DNA of 64,000 bases from Hymenobacter psoromatis. Its GTDB lineage: Bacteria > Bacteroidota > Bacteroidia > Cytophagales > Hymenobacteraceae. Position numbers and translations under genes: made by a program. Below are positions 9,914 to 17,402 of this stretch, in pieces. Numbering within the stretch: the first letter of the stretch is position 1; each line of letters starts with the position of its first letter. The stretch covers positions 4,278,001 through 4,342,000 of the forward strand of contig CP014771.1 in assembly GCA_001596155.1 (NCBI GenBank), written 5' to 3'. Below the pieces are notes generated by a model. It was not told the DNA's origin, did no database searches, and saw only the letters and a list, made by a program, of their open reading frames with translations.

Positions 9914-10519
9914 TTAATGCGACTTCAAGGCGTATTTAATCAATTCCTCCACGCTTAGCTCGTGGCCGTGCTTCTGCTGAATCTGGTCCAGATTCTTTTC
10001 TGCGGCGGCTCGGGCAAAGCCTAGCATTACCAGCGCCTGCAACGCCTCCTGGCGCTGGGTATTGTGCTGGCGCGCCAGCGGCACGGTATCTACCCCAGCT
10101 TTGGCCAGCAGCTCGTCTTTGCGCAGCTTGTCGCGCAGGTCCAGAATGACGCGCGCGGCCGTCTTCGGCCCTACCCCCTTAATGCTCTGGATAGCCCGCA
10201 CGTCCTCGTTCACGATGGCCTGCCGGATTTCGCCTACCCCCATGCTGCTCACCATGTTGATGCCCGTGCCTGGCCCAATGCCCGACACCGATATCAGGTG
10301 CAGAAACAGCGCCTTCTCGCTGGGGTCCAGAAATCCGTAGAGTGTTTGTCCATCTTCCTTGATGTGCTGGTAGGTATACACCTTCACCTTGTCGTTTTCG
10401 CCCGGCAGCTTGGAGTAGGTCGCCAGCGAAATCTTTACTTCGTAGCCCACGCCATTCGTGTCGATAATGGCCTGAGTAGGGTCTTTATAAGCGAGTTTAC
10501 CGTCGAGGTAAGCAATCAT
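9914..10519 (-). CDS. ruvA: Holliday junction branch migration protein RuvA
   Basis: RuvA binds four-way DNA junctions and loads the RuvB motor during recombination repair. The 201-residue length fits the family. The N terminus MIAYLDGKLAYKDPTQAII is the OB-fold domain, followed by the helix-hairpin-helix region containing VSGIGPGTGINMVSS and IKGVGPKTAARVILDLRDKL, and the short C-terminal RuvB-contact domain ending in LIKYALKSH. It is transcribed toward sprA and has its own promoter-like -7 box at 10572-10579. In related genomes malic enzyme lies close to ruvA; here the accessory block at 10.9-17.1 kb separates them. Confidence 0.97.
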   Translation of the reverse strand: MIAYLDGKLAYKDPTQAIIDTNGVGYEVKISLATYSKLPGENDKVKVYTYQHIKEDGQTLYGFLDPSEKALFLHLISVSGIGPGTGINMVSSMGVGEIRQAIVNEDVRAIQSIKGVGPKTAARVILDLRDKLRKDELLAKAGVDTVPLARQHNTQRQEALQALVMLGFARAAAEKNLDQIQQKHGHELSVEELIKYALKSH

Positions 10520-10571
10520 AAGCGCGGCGCAAGCACTAAAAATTTCCGCTGGGCGGGTTTGCTTGCTACTT

Positions 10572-10579
10572 CAAATCTA
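10572..10579 (-). promoter_or_regulatory. Bacteroidota-type -7 promoter element for ruvA
   Basis: The minus strand reads TAGATTTG, a perfect match to the TAnnTTTG -7 box, 52 nt upstream of the ruvA start. The -33 region is weak (TTTTC about 20 nt upstream). Confidence 0.55.
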
Positions 10580-10851
10580 CTCCGCTTCTGCCCAACTGAA
10601 AAGTCCTTTTACTTTACCGCACGGCCTTTTTGGGCCTCAGCACCCCGCATTTGCGTAAACCTCCCGCCTAACTTTTTTCATCAGGAAGCCATTTGTGCTC
10701 GCCGCCGCCCGCGCCCTACCCCCGGCAGGCAACTCATAATCCGCCGAACCCCGGATTTTGGCCCACGTGCCGCCCTAAGAAATCGTCGTCCCGCCGGCTG
10801 ATGATACCGGCCGGGTGCAGTTACCGGCTTCGTTTAGGTGCCGGGCCATAA

Positions 10852-10895
10852 AAAACACGGGCAGCTTATTCAGGAGAACAAGCTGCCCGTGTTTT
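10852..10895 (-). terminator. Terminator after the secreted hydrolase
   Basis: A 16-bp perfect stem (10852-10867 with 10880-10895) is followed by a U-run on the minus strand, 25 nt after the hydrolase stop at 10921. The remaining gap to ruvA (10580-10851) shows no supported gene. Confidence 0.85.
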
Positions 10896-10920
10896 CAGGC
10901 CGCGCTATTGTTTTCTTCTG

Positions 10921-13900
10921 CTACTCGATGCTGAGTTGCTGGCGGGTTATCACGTCGCTGCCGCGCAATATGTAAACAAAGTAAATTCCAGGTAGTAGCT
11001 TGTTAACTTTCAGGTTAATAGTTGCTGCGTTCGTACTATTTTGCTCCAGGCACAATTGGCCTTTGCTGTCGAAGAGACGCATTGTTGTTGGCCGAGAGGT
11101 ATCGGCATTATCTAAATCCACATACAAACTTTCGTGGACTGGGTTAGGATAGATGGACGCTGTAACCGAAGCTGATGCAGTAGGCTGGAGTGCCGCTGTA
11201 ATCGTAGGCTGGGGGGCAGCAATCCGCTGGTTCTCGCAGCCGGCCCCGTGCTCGATAACTACGTTGAGGGTAGAAGACAGCGTGCCCGCGCCCGCACAAG
11301 TGCCCGCTACCGTCACCGTCACCGGAATCTGCGTAACGGAAGGGTCACTGGGCAGGGTGTAGGTGATTTGGGCCTGGTCGTTGAATTGCAGCTGGGCCTG
11401 CCGGTTGATGGTCCAGCGGTAGTTGGTACCCAGGTTCAGGCCCGAGGCGGTGAAGGTGGCGGGCAGGCCACCGCAGCCGCCGTAGATGCCAATGTACACT
11501 TGGCTCGCCCCTACCGTGAGGGCAAGGCTGGGTAGGGGTAGCTCGCAGCTCCCACCAGTAATCAAGGTAGCCTGGATGGTAGCCTGGCCACCCGCCCCGC
11601 TCAGTGCCTGTACGGAGAAGGAGTTACCCGTGCCACTATTCGGTGTTACGATGCCGCTCGGCGACACGCTCCACCGCACTTGTGCATTGGCCGGTAAGTT
11701 GCTGACGGTGTACGTAGCCGGGGCACCGGGGCAGAGCTGCGTGGGGCCGCTGATGGTGGAAGTGACCGCGCTACACTCGGCGTTGGCGTCGCAAACTGAG
11801 TTAGTGTTGCCATTGAAGGGCCGTTCCATCTCATTGTATATCCACTGCGCGAAGCGACCAGTAAAGAAGGGGTGCGGGTAATTGTTAGTATTAGCGCCAA
11901 TGAAAGAATCATAGTCGCTGCCTTCCGCAATAAACGTCACAGGCTGTGGAGCAGGATTGCTGGTGGCAAGTCCATTTACGTAGCTAGCTTGAGCATTGGC
12001 GCTAGTCAGCGGAACATCAAGGGCGCTGGCCGACGGTACAAAACAAAAAGTATTCGCTAACTGGACATTTTTAGCGTAGCCCACTACTACTGGAATAGGT
12101 AGAGAAGCTATTGGAACGAATATCAGCAAGCCTCCATATGAACTGCCCGTCTTTAAAGGAATCTGACCTTTAATATACTGTACTCCGCCTGGTAATCCAT
12201 CCCAGGCAACGGGAATATTGCTGGGAGATTGAAAAGCCAGATTAGAGAAATAAAATTTCTTTGTAAAAATCAATACCCGTATCTGAAACCAGATACGCAG
12301 GCTACTAATGCGTTGTACCTGTCCGGCAGGGGGTAGGGCATTAGTAATAATCTCGGTATGCACCCCTATACTAGTTAATCCTGTAGTGGCGTAACCCTCG
12401 CCCTCGATGCGCGTCAATTCGGCATAAGGAGAAAGCGTGGTTTTACCGCATTGTGAGCCCAGGCTAGTAGCTACGAAGCGGTAAGGGAAAGACTGCCCGC
12501 TAGCGGGCGTTATCATGGAGCGGTATTCATTAGCCAAAAATGAATTATACTCATAGCCATACGTCGAATTGGAGGCATTTGAGCCGCGCTGTACGGTGGC
12601 CCGAACCAGCAGCAACTGCTTCGTGGCGGGCTCATCTAGCAAGCGGTTGCCCTCCATCAGTTCAGGAAAAATATCGCTGCCACTTAATAAATGAGGAATG
12701 CCGCTGGAATTAATTAAATTAATAGTTTGCCCCAGCCACGTAGAGGCGCCCTCGCGCGTCAAGGCCTGAATGCCCAGCGGGGTATTAGCACCCCGGTGCG
12801 GGCTGTCGTGGGTCACGAGCAAGCGAGTGTTCGTGCTGCCCGGCTGTGCTTTCTCCATCTCAGCCAAGCCATAGCGGGCTACCAGACCGCCCATCGAAAT
12901 ACCCAAAACTACATTTTGCTGGCCGCTGGCTGTGCCGCCTAGTTTTTGTTGATTAACATACCTCACGACATCCTCAAACAAGGCTGCATTACGACGAATG
13001 TCATCCGTGCCGTTGTTGTAGTCAATGAATATTAGGTCGTATGCGGCAGAACTTGAAGAGCTATAATTATCAGCACCGAATTCATCTCGAACGCTAATGT
13101 TATTATTAATCGTATTGATACTTCTTAAGAAAGTTTTTACACTATAATTATCTTGAACATCCGGGGCAATGGTTGAAGGGTCGTATCCCTCCACTACAAT
13201 TAGGGGTTTAGTAATTTGCCGCCTTGATAACCCGCCATACACAATTGTCACCTTACCGCCAGAGTGCGCTGAGGTTGGATTAAAGGTAACATCTAATGCA
13301 CCTGCAGGATATACCCAGCCATTGGTACCATAGGCTCCCTGCGGCGTAGGACCCTTTTGTGCCAAGCTTTGGTTTGCTGGGTCAACTGCCAGCACCTGCA
13401 AATCAAACTGGCTTTCGTAGGTGCCAGGGCCTACGGTAGCCGTGCCGGCGTAGCTAATCTTAATTTTCACGCGGTATGTGCCAGCTGAACCATACTGAAT
13501 AGCAAGCGCTGAGTTCCACGTCGCTGCCCGGTAGCCCTGCCCATCACCGAAATCGAGTTAGAGTCCCTGTACGCTACCGCCGCCGCTCTGAATATGCAAC
13601 TGCTGCGTGAAGATGAATGATACGCTGGCGGTAGGCGAGGAACTGTAGGCGGGTGCGGCCGCAAACATCGTATGCACTACATAAGGGTTTTGGCTACGGC
13701 CTGCTACGTCAAATAATTGACCGTTTTGCGCTCGTAGTAGCCCAGCTTGAATGGCATTGGGCCGAAGCGTAGCATAATCAAGCCGCTCTATCAGTAGGGG
13801 AATCGCACCGGAAGCATTCTTTTGCTGCGTTAACCGGGTATTGATGTCCGAGAGGGCAGGCAAATCGTCGCTTCCCTTCAGTGTACCGCTGACTACCGTA

Positions 13901-14148
13901 GCGAACAACTGGCGCCAAACGGGCAGGGAAGTGCGTGCGGAGTCAGACAGCGTGCCATTGAACAAGCGTAGAGGCATAAACCGATAGCCATAGTCTTCCA
14001 GATAAGGCGTAGGCAATTGGCTTTTGTCGAGCGGGGCAAAGAGGTTGGATAGGTATTGGCGAGCCGAGTCGGTGGGCTGCGTTTGGGCCACGCCGTGCGT
14101 GGTGCTGGCCAGCCAGAGTAGTGTCAGGAGAAAGTAGAAATGTTTCAT
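10921..14148 (-). pseudogene. T9SS-secreted alpha/beta hydrolase, interrupted by one in-frame TAA
   Basis: Reading from ATG 14148, the frame hits TAA at 13560-13558 (codon 197) and then continues in the same frame to 10921, 1075 residues in all. Numbering through the stop: signal peptide 1-21; head domain with LFAPLDKSQLPT at 36-47; a FGDGQGYR motif (PKD-like) just after the stop; alpha/beta hydrolase with VVEGYD and the nucleophile elbow GISMGG (S418), plus THDSPHRGA; then Ig/PKD-like repeats beginning LCPGAPATYTV; and a T9SS type A sorting domain from YPNPVHESL to the end. Such proteins are exported through SprA and anchored or released at the surface; lipase or esterase action is inferred from the fold. 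A GTG at 13470 could restart a 849-residue fragment without signal peptide. Base composition is visibly more AT-rich than neighbouring housekeeping genes. The alternatives are a sequencing error, a recent pseudogene, or read-through. Confidence 0.85.
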
Positions 14149-14166
14149 GGAAAAGAAAGAAAGGGG

Positions 14167-14715
14167 TTAAATTTTATAGTCGAAGCGACCCTGCGTGACC
14201 TTAAGCGTGTCATTTCTTCCTCGTTGCACGGCACTAAACCAGAACGTGCCGGCGATGATGCCTGCCTTTTCGTCTACCCGCGTCAGTACTATTTGGCCAG
14301 CTAAGTAAGTAAGATTAGAGCCGCAAAAGCTGGCAGAGCCACCCTCATAACAACCATCAGCTTCAGTTAAGGGTGGTTTGTTCAGGGGTATTGCCATTGT
14401 GAAGGTGTTCTTCAGGGGAGTAATTGGGCCACAATACAAATTCATATAGGTATCTGGCGAGCCAATACGATAGGCCGCGATGTTTACCTGAGCCCCACCA
14501 GGAGAATTGATACCGGGGTCGTAAAGAGCGACAGAATTAGGCAAACCGTCGTTGCCGCTGGGCGTCCAGGGCTGGCCATTGACGAGGCAGCCGAAGGTAT
14601 TGGCCCCGGTCTGGGTAGCGGGGGGGAGCTGGCTCACCGGGTCGGGATTGCTTTTTTTGCACTGGCTCAGGCCCAGCAGGGCGGCCAGCAGCAGGGGGGT
14701 AGGGGGTAGGCGCAT
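14167..14715 (-). CDS. Small lipoprotein A (DUF6252-like), module 1 of the array
   Basis: The product (182 residues) starts MRLPPTPLLLAALLGLSQC, a lipoprotein signal with LSQC lipobox, so it should be lipidated at that cysteine and sit in a membrane facing periplasm or surface. After a linker, the core begins TFGCLVNGQPWTP and ends with LTRVDEKAGIIAGTFWF and LKVTQGRFDYKI. This layout resembles Bacteroidota lipoproteins classed as DUF6252; function is unknown. ATG 14715 is chosen over an upstream start because it gives the same signal peptide as lipoprotein C. It ends 18 bp before the hydrolase start, so the two are likely co-transcribed. It is paralogous to the genes at 15255 and 16540 and more distantly to 61232. 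Confidence 0.85.
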   Translation of the reverse strand: MRLPPTPLLLAALLGLSQCKKSNPDPVSQLPPATQTGANTFGCLVNGQPWTPSGNDGLPNSVALYDPGINSPGGAQVNIAAYRIGSPDTYMNLYCGPITPLKNTFTMAIPLNKPPLTEADGCYEGGSASFCGSNLTYLAGQIVLTRVDEKAGIIAGTFWFSAVQRGRNDTLKVTQGRFDYKI

Positions 14716-14868
14716 GGGGGAGAGGGGGTTAAGGTTCAGGAAATGTGCAGAAAGATAAATCAACTTCCTGCTAAACTTAGGAATTATTTTTTTATGTCCT
14801 TAATTACTTCTGACTTTATAAGCTAAGCTATTGGGGGTTGATAACTAGGAGGTAGGCACCACGCTGCC

Positions 14869-15222
14869 CTAGTAGCCGGGGATAACAGTTGGACCCGCCG
14901 CTACAGCCGCCGCCGTGCGGGCATTGTAATCCTGCATACTTAGCAAGGGATGGGTGCCGTACACATGAGCCGAATAGAGCGTAGCGTAGAGGTAGCGAAA
15001 GCCGTCGGGCGAGGTGCGGCTGCTATCGGTGAGGGTGCCGTTGAACACATCGAGCGGCACCAGGGGCAAGGCATCTTCGGCGAGAAAGCCGGTGGGTACC
15101 TGACTTTTGTCGAGAGGGGCAAAGAGGTTGTCGAGTGTAGCGCGGGTCGGGTCGCTGACCTGCGCCAGCAGTTGGGTAGGAATCCATAAACCAAGCCATA
15201 GAAAGAGGTACAGTTTTTTCAT
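14869..15222 (-). pseudogene. Truncated head of the T9SS hydrolase (module 2)
   Basis: The 117-residue frame starts MKKLYLFLWLGLWIPTQLLAQ, a signal peptide, and then follows the head of the hydrolase at 10921-14148 closely: LDNLFAPLDKSQVPTGFL, PLVPLDVFNGTLTDSSRTS, YLYATLYS, and LLSMQDYNARTA. It stops after GPTVIPGY, about where the full copy continues IPLLIERLDY. Everything after the head, including hydrolase and sorting domain, is missing. It begins 32 bp after lipoprotein B. It may be a decayed duplicate, or a short secreted protein in its own right since the frame is intact. Confidence 0.75.
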
Positions 15223-15254
15223 AGTGAAGAGGGAAAAGGAAAAAAGGTGAAAAA

Positions 15255-15839
15255 TTAAAACTTGCCATCAAAACGACCCTTCGTAATCTTGATGGTATCA
15301 CAGCTAGGTTGAGAAAAGGTATATTCTACTGTCCCCGAGACAATGCCACTGCTTAGGTCCAAGCGAGTTATAGTGAGTTGTCCCTTAACGGTGGCTCCTT
15401 GATTGACCGTGTAGTAGTTGCATGGACTAGATAGATTACCATCAGCATAGAGAGCAGTATAAGGGCTAGGAAGAGCCGGACTACCAAGGGCAGTGAAAGA
15501 ATAAGTACCCGGTTTATTTAGTTGGTCACCCCCAAACCCGATGTATTGAGCCTGCTTCGCGCCGGTGGAGTAACGATACATTGTGACATCTAGATTGCCT
15601 CCGTGATAGGTGGGGTCATAACTGACCAAAAAATTAGGATGCCCATTGAACCCACTAGGCGTCCAGGGCTGGCCATTGAGGAGGCAGCCGAAGGTGCCCG
15701 CGCCGGTTTGGGTAGCTGGGGGTAGCTGGTCCTCGGGCTTGGAGGGGGTAGGGTCGTTTTTGCACTTGCTGCACTGGGTGAGCAAGGTTAAGGCCAGGTA
15801 AAGGGGTAGGCGGGTAAAACAGGCAGGAGATGAACGCAT
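15255..15839 (-). CDS. Small lipoprotein B (DUF6252-like), module 2 of the array
   Basis: The 194-residue product has a lipoprotein signal ending LTLLTQC, a short charged linker with PEDQLPPATQTGAGTFGCLL, and the family core NGQPWTPSG. The C terminus reads LTITRLDLSSGIVSGTVEY and IKITKGRFDGKF, matching lipoproteins A and C. It is intact although its partner head gene 32 bp downstream is cut short. Its 5' region shares a block (TCTGTACATTTC on the minus strand) with those of A and C, so each copy seems to carry its own control region. Function is not known; a protective role against the neighbouring secreted hydrolase is only a hypothesis. Confidence 0.85.
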   Translation of the reverse strand: MRSSPACFTRLPLYLALTLLTQCSKCKNDPTPSKPEDQLPPATQTGAGTFGCLLNGQPWTPSGFNGHPNFLVSYDPTYHGGNLDVTMYRYSTGAKQAQYIGFGGDQLNKPGTYSFTALGSPALPSPYTALYADGNLSSPCNYYTVNQGATVKGQLTITRLDLSSGIVSGTVEYTFSQPSCDTIKITKGRFDGKF

Positions 15840-16114
15840 AGCAGAAAAGAGGTTAAAGGGTCTGGAAATGTACAGACCTAAAATGGAAAATCAAGCAAGT
15901 TGAAGAATTAAGTTTTTATGTCTAAAGTATGCGATTACTTCGGCGGGTTAGTGCTGGCGCTATTCCGATGGAGGAAAGCATTAATCTTCTTGTGATTAGC
16001 TAGTATAAGTTGCGGAATAGCTGGCACCCATTCCGGTTAAAAATAAAAATAAATAATTTTTTAAGATTCAGTTAGTGGCAGTGACCATGTGAATTTGCTT
16101 AGGGAAACGGGCGG
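15840..16114. other. AT-rich spacer between modules 2 and 3
   Basis: No gene is supported here. It contains the conserved leader of lipoprotein B next to 15840 and an A/T-rich tract around 16040-16070. Confidence 0.6.
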
Positions 16115-16505
16115 TCAGTTGCCAGAGCGCGTCGTTTCGATTCCCTTTCTAAACCATTGGATGGTGTTTAGGCTGGCGCCGGCTGTGGCATTGGCCGTGC
16201 GGGTGTTATAGTCTTGCAGGCTAAGCAAGGGCTGCGTCCCATATACGCGAGCCGAATAGAGCGTGGCGTAGAGGTAGCGAAAGCCGTCGGGCGAGGTGCG
16301 GCTACTATCGGTGAGGGTATCGTTGAATATGTCAAGCGGCACCAAGGGGCAAGGCGTCTTCAGCGAGAAAGCCGGTTGGGACCTGACTTTTGTCGAGCGG
16401 GGCAAAGATGTTATCGAGCGTAGCGCGAGTGGGGTCGCTCACCTGCGCCATTAGTTGGGTCGAAACCCACAAAATTAGCCACAAGCAGAAGTACAGTTTT
16501 TTCAT
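16115..16505 (-). pseudogene. Frameshifted, truncated head of the T9SS hydrolase (module 3)
   Basis: From ATG 16505 the frame encodes a signal peptide (MKKLYFCLWLILWVSTQLMAQ) and the head motif LDNIFAPLDKSQVPTGFL, then ends early after ALPLGAA. Compared base by base with module 2, it has one extra T near 16343 (CCCCTTGGTG against CCCCTGGTG). Beyond that point the next frame continues PLVPLDIFNDTLTDSSRTS and LLSLQDYNTRTANA, to a stop at 16115. The body of the protein is absent. It starts 34 bp after lipoprotein C. This copy is both shifted and truncated, so it is almost surely non-functional as a full effector. Confidence 0.85.
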
Positions 16506-16539
16506 ATTAGAAAGGAAAAGGAAAAGGAAAAGGGGAAAA

Positions 16540-17106
16540 TTAGAGTTTGCTGTCAAATCGGCCTTGTGTCACTTTAATAGTATCACAGCCCGGTTGAGAC
16601 AAGGTGAAATTGAACGTACCCGAAATGATGCCTTGGACTTTATCTAAGCGCGTAATTGTAAACTGACCCGTTGCTTTAGTACCTGGACTACTTAAGTATT
16701 CATCACATGGACTGACCTTGTTTCCATCAGAGAAGTAAGGCGTACGAGATGAAGCAGATGAACTATAAGTTGTCAGTAAGTAATTACCTGTCTGATTAAT
16801 TTGGTCGCCTCCAAAACCAACGGATTGTTTGATAGTAGTACCGTTAGTATTTCGATAGGCAGTAACGGCAAGATTCCCGCCATGATAGTTTGGGTCGTAA
16901 GTAACCAGGAAGTTGGGCATAGCAAACAGGCCACCACCACTCGGGGTCCAAGGCTGGCCATTGAGCAGGCAGCCAAACGTGCCGGCCCCGGTCTGGGTAG
17001 CGGGGGGGAGCTGGTCCTCGGGCTTGGCGGGGGTAGGGTTCTTATGCTTGCACTGGCTCAGGCCCAGCAGGGCGGCCAGCAGTAGGGGGGTAGGGGGTAG
17101 GCGCAT
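16540..17106 (-). CDS. Small lipoprotein C (DUF6252-like), module 3 of the array
   Basis: The 188-residue product starts with a signal nearly identical to lipoprotein A (MRLPPTPLLLAALLGLSQC) but its core is closer to lipoprotein B: PEDQLPPATQTGAGTFGCLL, NGQPWTPSGGG, YDPNYHGGNLAVT. The C terminus is FTITRLDKVQGIISGTF and IKVTQGRFDSKL. This mosaic suggests recombination among the copies. It is the first gene of the array in the direction of transcription, 34 bp before the broken head gene. The malic enzyme gene upstream ends with a strong terminator, so the array should have its own promoter in 17107-17220. Confidence 0.85.
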   Translation of the reverse strand: MRLPPTPLLLAALLGLSQCKHKNPTPAKPEDQLPPATQTGAGTFGCLLNGQPWTPSGGGLFAMPNFLVTYDPNYHGGNLAVTAYRNTNGTTIKQSVGFGGDQINQTGNYLLTTYSSSASSRTPYFSDGNKVSPCDEYLSSPGTKATGQFTITRLDKVQGIISGTFNFTLSQPGCDTIKVTQGRFDSKL

Positions 17107-17310
17107 AGGAGAGAGGGGATTAAAGGTTCACGAAATGTACAGAAATACAATGAGAAAGTCAAGCAGCTTGGGTAATATATTTTTTGTACTTGATTACTGC
17201 TAATTTTAGGAGCTTAAATTTTTAGTGATTGTTTGGAATTCTGAACTGCTAAATCCCATTGGGTCCGCGCCGGCCAGCGACCCGGCCCGCTCCGCTGCCG
17301 CTCGGCCAAC
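17107..17310 (-). promoter_or_regulatory. AT-rich upstream region of the lipoprotein array
   Basis: The first ~60 nt upstream of lipoprotein C share a block with the upstream regions of A (14716-14765) and B (15840-15900): on the minus strand CTTGA, about 20 nt, then TCTGTACATTTC (TCTGCACATTTC in A), then a C/T-rich leader to the ATG. I infer a duplicated promoter/leader. It is not a clean TAnnTTTG promoter. Confidence 0.5.
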
Positions 17311-17339
17311 AAAAAAGCCTGGTCGGCAGACCAGGCTTT
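17311..17339 (-). terminator. Terminator after malic enzyme
   Basis: An 11-bp perfect stem (17314-17324 with 17329-17339), GGCA loop region, then a U6 run on the minus strand, 64 nt after the maeB stop. Confidence 0.9.
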
Positions 17340-17402
17340 CAAGTAGTTGGGGGGGTAGGGAACCGAGTTTCAGCGCAGACTCGCAGCGTCCGCGCTACCG
17401 TC

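Noticed and set aside
10064..10801. 245-codon plus-strand open frame over ruvA and its upstream region
   Set aside because: Most of it is antisense to ruvA; the rest lacks any recognisable protein feature.
13470..13470. GTG at 13470 as the true start of an independent 849-residue hydrolase
   Set aside because: The same frame upstream, past a single TAA, encodes the matching PKD-like start, the head domain and the signal peptide; a start here would lack any export signal despite the T9SS tail.
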